From Megalonaias nervosa (taxonomy: Eukaryota > Mollusca > Bivalvia > Unionida > Unionidae): a stretch of DNA of 64,000 nucleotides. Every line of letters starts with the position of its first letter. Within the stretch, counting starts at the first letter, position 1. Below are positions 37,201 to 46,782 of the stretch, piece by piece. The position numbers were made by a program, and so were the translations under genes. The notes under the pieces were generated by a model. That model ran no database searches. It was not told the DNA's origin and saw only the letters and a program-made list of their open reading frames with translations. The stretch is from the NCBI GenBank assembly GCA_016617855.1, contig JAECUM010001887.1:1-64000 (forward strand), in the 5' to 3' direction.

Positions 37201-38730
37201 CTATTTTAGATAGCATAACATTCATAATCAATTTAAGTATTGCAACCTCATCTGTCCCCAAAATATGGAAAACTGCAAAAATAATTCCTATTCACAAATC
37301 TGGTTCTAAGGATGATGCTGATAACTACCGGCCAATCTCAATTCCTTCCAAACTTGTCAAAATTGATTGAAAAACATGTCCATGACTCATTCACGTCATA
37401 TTTAACCAAACACTTGCTGTTACACCCTAATCAATCAGGCTTTAGACAGAAACATTCATGTGAGACTGCCTTGATCTCCCTAACTGATAAATGGCTTCAA
37501 GCACTTGACCAAGGTAGAATAATAGGATCTGTATTTGTAGATTTCAGGAAAGCTTTTGACATGGTGGACCATGAAATCCTTTTGAAGAAACTGAAAATCA
37601 ACCAATGTGATGAAAGCACAGTTAGATGGTTTACTTCATACTTAAGTGAGAGAACACAACAAGTTTATATAAATAATGTTCTGTCTGAACCTGGAACAAT
37701 TAGATATGGAATACCACAAGGCTCAATTCTAGGTCCATTACTATTTATTTTATTTATTAATGACCTACCACTTTTACTAAGGGACTCAATATCATCAAAA
37801 AGGTCTCTATACAGATGACACAACATTGTCAGACATCCAAAACAAAGCATGAACTCAAAATTTCTTTACAGAATGTCCTAAACAAACTGGACAACTGCTG
37901 CACATGCAATGGCATGGTGGTAAATACTGGTAAAACTAAAATATTACTTATCTCAACACGGCAAAAAAGGACAAATCTTGATAGTGATGAACTATGTCTG
38001 ACATGGAAGGATAAAAATTTGCAAATGGTCTGTCATGATAGACTACTTGGTGTTTTGGTAGATAATAACCTATCATGGACTGAACATATCAAATATATCA
38101 GTAAAAAAAGTCAATTCAAGTTTATGGCTTCTCAGCAGGATAAGACATTTTCTCCCTGAAAGGCACAGAAAACTATTTTATAACAGTTACATACAACCCT
38201 ATTTTGACTACTGTAATACAGTATGGGGTAATTCAAATGATAAAAACATAGCAAAGCTGGCACATCTTCAAAAAAGAGCATTTGTGCTAATATCAATCCA
38301 GAAAGAAAGCATGGAAAATTTAGCTGGTAAGTTAAAAATATTACCTATTAAAGACCAAATCCATTTGAGAAAAGCCAAATTAATGTACAGGATTTCCAAT
38401 AATAGTGCTCCTGAATATTTACAATCACTATTGCAGTATAGGCTACCTGGCAATACTCCCCATCTGCGATCCATGTCTACCAAACAGTATAAAATTCCCA
38501 AACCAAGTAAGGAATTATTTTAAAAATGTTTCCAATACTCTGGAACTTTGCTCTGGAATAGTATTCCAGTTGAGATTAGAAATGCCCACTCTATTTCCTT
38601 CTTTCAAACCCAATATATCCAATGGCTTCAGAGATGCAGCTAAAATAAATTCCTTTGTATGAGGGCCTGAAGGTAGATTAGTTCTTAGCTATTTGTGTTA
38701 CCCTCTTTAAATAAAGTCATTATTATTATA

Positions 38731-38785
<55 letters not shown>

Positions 38786-39315
38786 GCTGAGCATACTGAC
38801 AGAAAAAATGATCAGCATGGAACTGGGGAGGGTGACCAGATTTTGAACCATTTGAGCTAGTTACCTTGTGTTTGCTAATTTGCAGAAGGTGAGTTGGTTT
38901 TGTCAATAGTTATTCTTTGTTACTGGCAAAGTGCACATGGATGCATCAGCTGTCTCAGATGAATTCTCAGTTTAATGAATAAAATAGCAAACAACTAATA
39001 ATTATTCAAGACTGGTGAAGATTCAAGTGACTTGTAAAGGGTAAGTAACATTTTCTATTGATTCTACACCTATTGTATTGATATGAGTATTGAAATGGAA
39101 AAAATATTGATTTGCTGATATATCAATTATTTCACCCCTAGTCATTACTATGAGAACAAAAGGAATATCTCAGAGTTCAGTTGACCTACGTCCTACATAT
39201 GTAATACTTTTAAGCGCACGTGCTGTACAATAGAGTATATATCATGAAAATGAAATGGTTCATTTCATTTATATAAAAGAAAATCAAATCTTTCAAATTC
39301 TCATTTAATGTGTGC

Positions 39316-39352
<37 letters not shown>

Positions 39353-42300
39353 GTTGTTGTTGTTGTTGTTGTTGTAGAGTTTAACGCCATTTTTCAGCAC
39401 AAGATAGGCTATACATGGCGGCCAGTATAACTGGTGGAGGAAGAACCTGGAAAACTCCGGGAAGAATAACCGACCCATGAGAAGCTACTGGCAAGCTTTC
39501 TCACGTACCCACGTTAGCCAAGCCTGAGACTCAAACCCACGAAGACAGAGGTGAGATGGCAGTGATCCGGAATGGTGAGCACTTTAGACCACTCAGCCAT
39601 TCAGTGTGTGTATGTGTGTGTCTGTGTCTGTGTGTGTGTGTGAGACTTACCGTAGTTATACATATACATGCATGAGAACAGACATTCATAATAAAATAAG
39701 CTATTTATTTGATTATGTTTTGGATTTTTTTTTTAAAAAAAACATGCAGACTTTTAAATTAGATGCAAAATGCAGACATTTTTAGCTATCAATTCATGAT
39801 ATAGCTATATGGAATTCAGAATCATTTTTACATTAATTTATTTACAGATGAAGAATTGTAATGCATGGTCGATTTAATTCCGCAAAGGAGGAGATGGGGA
39901 AAGTGCTTTCCTTGTCCAGTGAATTAATAGTATGTTTGCTGTACTTTTATATACTTATAACTGTACATATGAATTATGCATGCTGAAAAGGAAATAATGA
40001 AAAACAAACAGGCTCTTCAATGGCAAGTCCATCACATTGCTATAGTTGAACAACAGTTGGTAACAGAAGGTATTTATTGTAACCAACCAATGAGTCGCTG
40101 TCATTGTGTCTTGTTTATGTGATTATTTATAAATATATATTTTATATCAAAAACTGGAGTACAAATTCTTCCTTTAGTCAAGACCTTTTCATTACCATAT
40201 CATTATTTAAAGTGCACTTCTGAACTTCATCAATGAACCATTTGTTAAGTTGCTTTTCCAATATTTATAAGTATTTGCAAAGTTTAATAATTCATGTAAG
40301 TACCCATCAGCTGGTATTAAAAGGGACATATACAAAATAAATTATGCACCAAAGTTTTATTAAATTATTACATTTACCTGTGTTTGATCAAATATTAACC
40401 ATACAGAACACTTTATTTACATTATGAAAACTGGTCAGATAATAAAATTGAAACAAATATAAACTAAAATAAATTCAAGTAAAAATGTTCAGTGTTAAAT
40501 ATTAGTGTCAGATTTTGCATCAGTACCTCTCTCCCTTTTCCGTTTTCATGTTGAATACACTCTCCCTTGTCAGTTTTATGTCAGTACCTTCCATGTCAGT
40601 TTATCATAGCAATTTGCATGACTAAAATATTAGAATATATTTGTGGATTTTTTTAAGTGTCTGTATTCTTTTTTATATTACTACACATTTTATATATACA
40701 TTATATAGGGCCGGTGCAAGACAATACAGCACCTTGTGCAAAACAGACATGTGGAACGCACACACCCATCTTTAAAATATTTGCAAAGAAAAATGCAAAG
40801 ATTTTGTTTCATTTTAGCTCCATAGTCTGATTTTTGCACCCATATTCTTCTCTGATTTGGTGACACTTTGAAAATGGCTCGCTGTGCAAGTGCACTGTTC
40901 ACATATGTCTTGCACCGGACCAGACATTAAACCTACTTTAGTGTTAATTCTGATACATTACCACCAACACCCCTGATGATGGCTCATACATAACATCATG
41001 CCCTTATTTAGAAGCAGTATCATAAACTCGCAGTGCTCAAGAGAATTAATGAATCTCTCTTTCATGTCAGGAGTACAACACCTGTTTACACTGATTAACA
41101 CTGAGTCATGAAGAAAGAAACATTGTCAAAATCCTATTATTAATTAGTGGTGACTTGAAACAAAGATATATACCATGAAAAAAAATCCATTTCACCAATT
41201 CTTCTTACAAATATCTAGTCTTTATGGAAGTCCTTAGGAACTAACCTGATTGGGCAAATCAACTTCCCACCATAACAGACTGCCAGCGAACTACTGAACA
41301 TGAGATAGGAACATAACTCAAATTGGATAAATGCATCAGTAACACTGTTTAGAATACTATACAACATTGCAAAGCTTCATGTGAAAATGTCATTACTGAT
41401 TTTCTTTGTTAAGCTAATTTTTTGTATATTTACTAGAAACACATACTTTTACAATATATTCCAGATTTAAATTTGCATTTTTTTTCTAATTTATATCAAA
41501 GTATTAGGAGTTCCTATCAGATGACAACTAAGCAGTTTAACAGTAAATTTTCAATTATCTTTTCGGAAAATCTTGGTATATAACTTAATATGACCTATAT
41601 AATCCTTTATATGTAGATAATGGTAAGAATGACCTAAACATTTTTTAAAAGCCTTCTCCATTACCTTTTTAAATTTTGTTCCTGATTTTCTACACTTCAA
41701 AAGAAATGACTTGTGAAAGATGTACGACAGTTTTATAGTACCAAACAGAACATTTAAGGATTAATGTTATGCATATATACACTACCAATTAATTTTTTTG
41801 AAACAGGTCAAAAATTAAATCTAATATTTTTGCTCATATGAAAACAATTTCATCAGAATACCATCGTGTTTTTTTTTTCCCAATTTGATTCTTTTAGCTT
41901 CTGAGACAAAAATCTCGTACAAACCAAAATTGTCACAAATATAAAGTGATGCTTTAGGAATGCTAAAATTAAGTATCTTCACCTCATTTTTCCAATAAAT
42001 TTGTCCAACTGATGTTCATCTAAAATAAACATTTTTACCAGAGCATATGAACAACCATACCATAGACTGAAGTAATTTCCTTTGAACTGCATCAAACTAA
42101 GTTACGTAATACACTACGACCTTTCTAAACCTTTCCGACATGGTGTCGTCTGGTAAAAGCATTAGGGAATACATCATTTACATTTGTTATGCATCATTTG
42201 CTAAAAAAAAATAACTAATGTTTCAATACATGTGAGATGTATCAACATGAAATAGGAGTTCTCCTTAACAGCTGAAAGCAAGTGCTTAAGAGGACTCCGT

Positions 42301-42610
42301 AATATTTCCTTAAGAGAGACTCCATCATTACAGTACTTACGTCCGATTCAAAATTCACAATAATTTTCTCTCCTGACTCAATTTTTAGCCTTGGAAACGA
42401 GGGGGGATACGAATCCTTCTTTTCAACCACGGCATATTTTTGTCTGACTGTCACATCTACAAAATAATCGTCCAGAATGCTCTGTTTCTCAACAAATGTG
42501 AACTTCTCCCATTCTTCGCCAATGGTCTCTATCAAGTCACTTTCATCTTTCAGGATTTTCCTGGCAAGCGGGTTGATAGATGAAAAGTAGGGGAGAGCCA
42601 CTTTTTCCAT
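13339..42610 (-). CDS. C1orf198-like: C1orf198 homologue (DUF4706 family), six coding exons
   Basis: Coding exons on the minus strand, 5' to 3': 42610-42341, 30537-30487, 27021-26825, 20997-20550, 15199-15050, 13386-13339; 1164 nt, 387 residues plus stop. Each junction has an AG acceptor and GT donor, and phases agree (0,0,2,0,0). Three blocks match human C1orf198: 'YFSSINPLARKI' near the N-terminus, 'WTWQDEHSAPFSWKTK' (exon 2, with exon 3 starting 'SQ' as in human), and a C-terminal 'KTGLDFLDNW'. The middle (exons 3-5) is serine/charge-rich and probably disordered. It is slightly longer than human (327 residues). The vertebrate protein has no established biochemical function; I assign none. 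Introns of 1.7-11.8 kb hold LINEs, MITEs and repeats. No stop or frameshift is seen, so the gene appears functional. Confidence 0.92.
13960..14420. repeat. Diverged interspersed repeat ('gaccttg' type) in intron 5
   Basis: Contains 'ccctttgaccttgtgatcaa' and 'cactttgatagatttttttc' in two loosely repeated blocks, a pattern shared with many mollusc noncoding repeats. No coding potential. Confidence 0.45.
14800..15000. mobile_element. MITE-like element, copy 1 (intron 5, next to exon 5 donor)
   Basis: Shares 'ggtctatgttgtttgttcta', 'tcctaacaaactgcatagac' and 'ttttgcagttggt' in the same order with 30655-30850. Its ends are weakly inverted. Ends about 50 bp from the exon 5 splice donor. Confidence 0.6.
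15050..15199 (-). CDS. C1orf198-like: C1orf198-like exon 5 (150 nt)
   Basis: Acceptor catttacag, donor AAG|gtaaca. Fifty codons, phase 0 at both ends, starting 'EPEEISMDRG' and ending 'ETVVDIPK'. Confidence 0.88.
16587..16655. repeat. (TC)n microsatellite
   Basis: Nearly uninterrupted ct repeats inside the foldback element. Confidence 0.97.
16840..17040. mobile_element. Nested ~200-bp palindromic MITE
   Basis: 'cacacagcatcgtgag...cctatctgtaactc' (16838-16876) pairs with 'gagttacagatagg...gcgatgctgtgt' (17000-17036), and the interior also pairs ('agctaaaagtacgt' with 'ggtacttttagtta'). The whole unit would fold into one long hairpin. Confidence 0.7.
17869..20549. other. Intron 4 remainder
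   Basis: AT-rich intronic DNA with a short (ct)n near 19070-19090, a (ta)n at 19500-19520 and a degenerate cluster of 'ttgggctgaattgtctt' (19575-19690). An imperfect ~60-bp duplication with 'atgtcagccaactt.ataa' lies at 18180-18290. No gene seen. Confidence 0.4.
20550..20997 (-). CDS. C1orf198-like: C1orf198-like exon 4 (448 nt)
   Basis: Acceptor ttttttctag, donor AAG|gttagt. One base completes the split codon, then 149 codons. Ser/Thr/Lys-rich middle with 'EEHAFDNPMLNDDWSTFI'. The 146-codon plus-strand frame over the same bases is a shadow. Confidence 0.9.
21300..22670. repeat. Tandem repeat family 'C', second array (intron 3)
   Basis: Eight or so ~145-bp units with 'aagattttcaagatggccac', 'caccattttcattta' and 'gtgaaaaccccaggctgata'. 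Same family and orientation as 8936-9570. Ends with 'ggacaacagaccattatata'. Confidence 0.7.
22671..24270. other. Intron 3 DNA without recognised features
   Basis: AT-rich. A motif like 'agttacaa...ttaacc' recurs at 22850-23120 in both orientations. No gene. Confidence 0.35.
24280..24548 (-). pseudogene. LINE reverse-transcriptase C-terminal fragment
   Basis: Minus-strand translation reads 'LLYACKTWMVYRHLTKKLNH' then 'FHMGCLRELMRIRWHDGVPD', with a stop soon after. This is the typical region just after the RT domain of L2/CR1/jockey-like elements. Old 5'- and 3'-truncated copy in intron 3. Confidence 0.8.
25300..26345. repeat. Tandem repeat family 'D', ~155-bp unit
   Basis: About six diverged units with 'agccatccaaaaagtttggt', 'cttcagtcacagtgacc' and 'aaaatcaatag..cttctt'. 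A single further unit lies at 31600-31745 in intron 1. Open frames here are repeat-derived. Confidence 0.7.
26825..27021 (-). CDS. C1orf198-like: C1orf198-like exon 3 (197 nt)
   Basis: Acceptor atttttag at 27022, donor AAA|gtaagt at 26824. Starts 'SQEKLNLLDLEQDQ', charged and proline-containing, ends 'RPEYLS' + two bases of a split Lys codon. Confidence 0.9.
27587..28272. mobile_element. Possible degenerate Tigger/pogo-like MITE (intron 2)
   Basis: Starts 'tacagctcttcccccattat' and ends 'ttataatgaggtaccactgt', which are imperfect inverted repeats beginning TACAG. 'gttatataccaa...' and 'gttgtataccaagg' also pair. No ORF. Confidence 0.4.
28273..30486. other. Intron 2 remainder
   Basis: Includes a CpG-containing stretch at 28735-28960 that differs in base composition from its surroundings, and the (TA)n tract at 30299-30347. 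No gene that I can support. Confidence 0.4.
30299..30347. repeat. (TA)n microsatellite
   Basis: Uninterrupted ta repeats, followed by three copies of 'acttctccctgttt' (30367-30422). Confidence 0.97.
30487..30537 (-). CDS. C1orf198-like: C1orf198-like exon 2 (51 nt)
   Basis: Micro-exon of 17 codons, 'CWTWQDEHSAPFSWKTK', between acceptor tttcag and donor gtgggt. This is the best conserved block of the family. Confidence 0.95.
30655..30850. mobile_element. MITE-like element, copy 2 (intron 1, next to exon 2 acceptor)
   Basis: Ends 'tactcatttataagtcgagt' and 'tcggcttataagtggagta' are inverted-repeat-like. Interior matches 14800-15000 ('tcctaacaaactgcacagac', 'gcagttggtttcgg'). Better preserved than copy 1. 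Confidence 0.65.
30851..32555. other. Intron 1, 3' part
   Basis: Contains one unit of repeat family D (31600-31745) and a possible tRNA-like B box on the minus strand near 31170. No gene. Confidence 0.4.
32560..34236 (+). mobile_element. LINE, RTE/L2-like, 5'-truncated, with (GAT)n tail
   Basis: Reverse transcriptase remains in several frames: 'LKKGKSAGVDNIPAELIQAG', 'QNYRTISLISHPSKVM', 'EEQAGFQAGRSTTEQI', 'FIDFKKAFDRVW', 'LHFADDTDGLAGDE', 'TSFKYLGSIITDEGSKP', 'FLYACETWMPTSDLQRR'. A C-terminal part 'GLAKTILQGTVQG' then 'RAVENRERWREL' runs to about 34180. The 3' end is a trinucleotide tail, gat/gag repeats 34184-34236, as in RTE-type elements. Stops (32805, 33257, 33901) and frameshifts show a dead copy in the sense opposite to the host gene. 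The endonuclease half is missing. Confidence 0.85.
34184..34236. repeat. (GAT)n microsatellite (LINE tail)
   Basis: gatgatgat repeats with one gag interruption, at the junction of two LINEs. Confidence 0.95.
34890..35542 (+). pseudogene. LINE ORF1 with SGNH/GDSL esterase-like domain and zinc knuckles
   Basis: The frame shows the SGNH block I as 'LKIIGSSILK' (before the first ATG at 34928), block III 'IILVGGNDASD', and block V 'HRDKIHLSRKG', the layout of the esterase domain in CR1-type ORF1 proteins. It ends with two cysteine/histidine knuckles, 'CLYSGETGHVTQVCHHG' and 'CFRCHKSGHKQRLC'. The first knuckle has lost one Cys (Ser in its place). ORF1 proteins bind RNA and assist retrotransposition. 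Upstream part (34237-34890) is broken. Confidence 0.75.
36940..38320 (+). pseudogene. CR1/L2-like reverse transcriptase, broken
   Basis: Palm motifs in order: 'LDTKKATGLDQIGPRLIK', 'WKTAKIIPIHKSGSKDDADN', 'HPNQSGFRQKHSCETALI', 'SVFVDFRKAFDMVDHEILL', 'GIPQGSILGPLLFILFINDL', then a mutated catalytic box 'TDDTTL' (~37813) in another frame, and 'RLLGVLVDNNLSWTEHI'. The YADD Ala-Tyr positions are altered and frames change at ~37320, ~37810 and ~38120, so it cannot encode an enzyme. Confidence 0.85.
38716..38782. repeat. (ATT)n microsatellite (LINE 3' tail)
   Basis: Long att/tta run directly after the CR1-like 3' end. Confidence 0.97.
39319..39350. repeat. (TG)n microsatellite
   Basis: Abuts the (TTG)n tail of the SINE; a second TG tract follows at 39604-39644. 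Confidence 0.95.
39351..39602 (-). mobile_element. tRNA-derived SINE, copy 2
   Basis: Minus strand: A box 'tggctgagtggtctaaagtg', B box 'gggtttgagtctc', body, and (AAC)n tail (plus-strand ttg repeats 39351-39375). The better preserved of the two copies. Located in intron 1. Confidence 0.82.
39645..42340. other. Intron 1, 5' part
   Basis: AT-rich intronic DNA. No gene or clear repeat; short minus-strand frames (for example 40690-40902) look accidental. Confidence 0.4.
42341..42610 (-). CDS. C1orf198-like: C1orf198-like exon 1 (start codon to residue 90)
   Basis: ATG at 42610-42608. Encodes 'MEKVALPYFSSINPLARKI' and the acidic/aromatic stretch ending 'FESD'. Donor GAC|gtaagt at 42341/42340, phase 0. 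The 5' UTR lies above 42610. Confidence 0.93.
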
Positions 42611-45500
42611 TTTCTATTTTAGAATTGGACGTATGAAAATCTTTAAGTGTCTGTTTGTTTCACTTCACAATTACTTCGAAGCACCTTTTCATGTCCATCC
42701 AGCTGTCAGAAACTTATGACCCCTTGACCCCACTGTTACTCATCTGGAAGAGGTATAATGTTGCACAAATTTCAAAACACGTACCGGAATAAACGTGTAT
42801 TAAAATTTGTTAAATATCATAATTTCTATAGAAAGGTTCTTTATTTAGGAATGCGAGATGCACTCTAAACGATGAATCTAAAAGAATTTATTCTTCCCTT
42901 TAATGGCACAAGGCCTACAATATGTTATATGCATTTCTGTTACGAACAGACGAGAAAAATTAAAAGCAAATGAATTTCGTTTTCCATTGCGTTAAGATAA
43001 AGAAAATTATAATAAGGTCACGACATTTTTTTTTAAATAAAAAGTTGACATCTTGTAGAATAAATTTTCAGAAAAAAAAAATCGTCATTTCGACTAAGTC
43101 ACAGAGTTAATAGCTCGAAATTTCAATAAAAATCTAGACGTTTCACGACAAAAACTCGAACATTTTATAGCAATCTCAAAACTAAGAGTTTGTATTATAT
43201 TTGCTTTATTTAATTGACCTGGACTTTTTCACCCACAAAAACTAAGTACTGTCTGACTCAATCCTATTTCTGGAATATTTGATGCGTGTATTTGAAAAAT
43301 ATGCCATTATTTTGATGGACATATTAAAGTAAAGATTTACAGTCAAAATGTACTCAAGTCAAAACGTACCTATAAACGCCAAAACGAACCTAAGTCAAAA
43401 CGCACTCATACAGTCCAAACGTTACCATACCAAAATTTAACCGATTTATGCGATTTATTACAAAATGAATTGTAATATTTTTTTTGCAGTTCACCCGCCA
43501 CATTCAAAATTATATTATCACATACATAAAGGAAGCCATAATAATTTGGTCCAATTAGGCCTTGACCCGATGATCTATGCAGTTGATCGGCTTGAATCAT
43601 AAGTGATCATTTTTGTCTGCATCTCTTTTGGATAAGTACTAGCGATTTTAAGGAGTAATAAAATATATTTAGCTGCAATTAAAACCACTTATTCCTACAA
43701 AATTAAACTTTTGCATTAATTAGATCAGCGTAAAGCGACAAAATTAACTGGAAAAGTATGATTACACATCTGCAATAATCCACCTAAATCCCAAATTAAT
43801 TTTCGGAAACTTGATGATGAGCAGCGATTACACAACGTTGTCAGTATCACAACTCTTTACGGGAATGTTAATTATAGTTTTAAAAATAAAAAGCTCACCG
43901 ACAATTGTCTTGCAATAAGCGTTCTTGCAGATGTGAGCACAGTAGCCCTATAAAGTAACTTTTACATCAATCTGATTTTGCGCAATAGTTCCTACCGACA
44001 AGTGAACTGGAAATATATGCTGACACACCTGCAAAATCCCACCTAAATCCAATTTAATTGGTGCTGTTTCTCTGTTCTCAGTCTTTTCGGCATTTATTTT
44101 TATTTATTTATTTATTTATTTTTTTTTTTTTACCACGAACAGTTAATTGTCACAGTAACCGAGTCGCGTATACGTGATGTTGTCAGTATCTTCCACACTT
44201 ACATAGTTCTGATTTTTGAAAGAAAGCTATTTCGCTGTTAGCCGTAGAAGAAACAAAATAAAACAATCTCAAAGGGTAGCGTGTCTGTTATATATTAACG
44301 GATACTGTCTTTATTGGTGCACTTAAGTACAGAAAACTTTTTGTTTAATTGAACTAACGTGTCCATCAATGTTGTTTATCAATGGGTTTACTAGCAAATA
44401 TATTGCTTCCATTTTTGTGCAAATCCAAATCCCCGTATTTGTTATATATGTAACACTTTTTATGTTTGTCACTTTTTATGTTTGATGCAATAAAAGTTTT
44501 GATTTGAATTTACCTTTTTCAAAGCCAACTATAATTCACAAGCAGCATTTCCCAAGTTATTTCATTTCCTGAGCTATATACTTATCTATCTATCCAAATT
44601 GGTTTGTTTATTTTTCATCCCTTACAGACAGATTTGATCTGCAAATTACACTTCTTAGAGTATGGTGCTGAGTTATCCCAAATTAAATTAATATCAAAGG
44701 AAATTTCAATGGACATTATTCAATGTATCTTTTCTACAATGATCTAACAAAAGCAAACTAAAACCAGCCATGCCTATTCACAACTTATGGAGAAGTAGTG
44801 CGAACTTCTACTCATTGGCGAAGAAGGTGATGCGCTAACAGGCAGATTGATGAACAGTCAAATAAATGGAGGTATCAAAATATCACCGATACGTTTTAAA
44901 AATCGTATGAACAAAAAAGAAAAAGAGTTCACCGGTAATACTGCTGTCTTTTCTTCTCAACGTAATATTGGGCCATTCCATGCCAAGTCACACAAAGATC
45001 CATGGTTGACAATCTCCGATTTCCATTAAATTTAGTTCTGGTGATCATCTGTGTAAATGATGGCTGCATGCAAAATGTCAAATAAAATTTACAATTACTT
45101 ATGAAGTTATGGCTGATTGAAGTGGGGAGGGGTAGCATAGTTTTATTCACTTGCAAATTCGTCCATTTACAACAGAGTGTTTTAATTGCTATTTACTTTT
45201 TTATTATATAGATATCAGGCTGAAATTTAATATACTACACATTTTTGACCCGAGGAATCTGAATCTGAGCTCAATATTTAACATCTCAGATATTTGTAGA
45301 GATATAGACCCCTATGGTTGGTATTTTTCTCCAGATTTTAAGGTAGCAATACTACCTGGGCATCCATCACAAACACCAAATATGATTCTATTTGAAAACC
45401 AAATGAATGTCGTCTGAATGAAGATAGCTTCTAAGTTGTACCTAAGGCTTAAACTTGAGACAAATCACAAAATATTAAAATTGTGTCCTCATAACACAGG
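42611..45500. other. 5' flank of the C1orf198-like gene
   Basis: Should contain the 5' UTR and promoter of the host gene (no TATA box that I can assign). Holds a short repeat cluster at 43344-43435 and a (TTTA)n near 44098-44120. A weakly coding-looking stretch at 44800-45030 is discussed under findings. Confidence 0.4.
43344..43435. repeat. Short iterated motif 'agtcaaaacgtac'
   Basis: About six imperfect copies of a ~13-16-bp motif of the form agtcaaaacg(t/c)ac(c/t), about 0.75 kb upstream of the start codon of the host gene. Confidence 0.6.
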
Positions 45501-45712
45501 AGCAGAGGGGGTGAACAGACCAAGTTTATTTGTGAAAATAAAGCTTCCTACGAAAATGAAAATACAAGCATCAACAATTCTAAACCGAAACATCTAACCG
45601 GGTTGCACTAAACCGAGACCTCTACAGGGTTATTTTCTTGTATTTTCAAATTTATTTACCGACCCGGGTCATTCACTGTTGATCGTCCCCTCCCTGCTGC
45701 TGGTGGCGTAAT
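45501..45712. repeat. Left terminal repeat of element B
   Basis: 'agcagagggggtgaacagac' at the outer edge and 'gtcccctccctgctgctg' at the inner edge are inverted, as in element A. Whole-length homology to the reverse complement of 6836-7077. Confidence 0.83.
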
Positions 45713-45736
45713 TAAATCATTATTATATCAATAACA

Positions 45737-46753
45737 ATGAGCGATCCTACGCTAACCATGGATCTCTCACAACTAAATTAGCTCGACAGCGACCAGAGGC
45801 AATTAAAAAATATCTTCCAGTCCGTGATTCTGTCAAGCAAAAATTACAAGATCGTCAGGAGCCTCAGGTGGAATTTACTGAAGGTGCAGAACAGTTATTT
45901 AAACCAGTAACAAAGGCTACCAAAGGCCTTCTTCCCACGTTGAAGAAACTTGCTAAAGCAACTGGAAAAATAACAAAAAGAACTAAACAAACAAAAAAGA
46001 TTTTCAGAGAACTTCCAGATGAAATAGCTGCTGCTCAACCAATGCAAGAAAAACGTAAAGGTATTGACCAAACTCGTGCCAGAATCAAAACCAGAATCAG
46101 AACAAGCAAAAGTCAGAACTGAAGCGACTGATACATTTACCGAAGAGAGTATTGCCCTCATTAAAAAAAAAATTGACAGCGTGAAAAAATTATCTGCGTT
46201 TGCCGTGCATAGTTTTGATAATAGAGAAAAAGTTCTGAAATCCGAGTACACTGATTATGCTGTAAGTCGTGATAACTGGTTTAAATAGATATTTCGCATA
46301 TACTGCGAAGTTGATCGGGCCCGAAATAATGATACAAGATATATTGAATTTATCAATGGAATAGATGAATATTTTGAACGGTTACAACAACGACGGTTAT
46401 AACAACAACGGTTACAACAACCACAATTACAACAAGCACAATTATAACAAGCACAATTACAACAACCAGACAAAAAATCCGGACAAGGCCTTGCCACTGG
46501 CAATGTAAAAACACATCGTGGTCATAAAAAATAAACCCTTTCGTTGCCAGATAAACTTTGTCCCAATAACGTCCTTGCCGATGTTGATAGACTAGAAATT
46601 CTGATGGGTGGAAGACGAGCCGGTAATAATTCCCCAGAAATCATTAATGAAGCAGCTGATATTTGTCAGAGATTATTTACAGGCGGTATCATGGACATTA
46701 ATGTTCATCGGTCCCTTATCGATGAAATCGTTGATGATTACAGCAGTGATTGA
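45737..46753 (+). pseudogene. Element B structural protein with Gln-rich repeat, broken
   Basis: ATG at 45737; after a one-base shift the frame reads 'GSLTTKLARQRPEAIKKYLP' and continues as a Lys-rich helical region ('KATKGLLPTLKKLAKATGKI'). A second shift near 46090 leads to 'FTEESIALIKKKIDSVKKLS', 'DNWFK', a stop, a glutamine-rich tandem repeat (46380-46470, caacaa-type 12-15-bp units with two CAA-to-TAA stops), another stop, and a C-terminal ~70 residues 'LEILMGGRRAGNNSPEIINE' ending 'IVDDYSSD'. The last three pieces are in one frame, so I treat them as one gene of about 330 residues. Position right after the terminal repeat and before capsid genes suggests a virion role. Family not recognised. 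Confidence 0.5.
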
Positions 46754-46782
46754 TGCAATTAGATCAGTGACAAGAAAATAAT

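Larger units (their letters stand above)
34237..38782 (+). mobile_element. CR1/L2-like LINE, nearly full length but decayed
   Basis: Contains an ORF1 region (34237-35540), an ORF2 endonuclease remnant (from 'NIGHLNVQSIAGKIDQIK', ~35830; 'GGGLVVYIREDV') and a reverse transcriptase region. The 3' end is 'ctttaaataaagtcattatt' followed by (ATT)n to 38782. Orientation is opposite to the host gene. It starts right at the (GAT)n tail of the upstream LINE, suggesting insertion into or next to that tail. Multiple stops and frameshifts. Confidence 0.88.

Noticed and set aside
46255..46503. Minus-strand Cys-rich frame that looks like a metallothionein-type protein
   Set aside because: It is the antisense translation of the CAA-type tandem repeat (gttgtt gives Cys/Asn periodicity).
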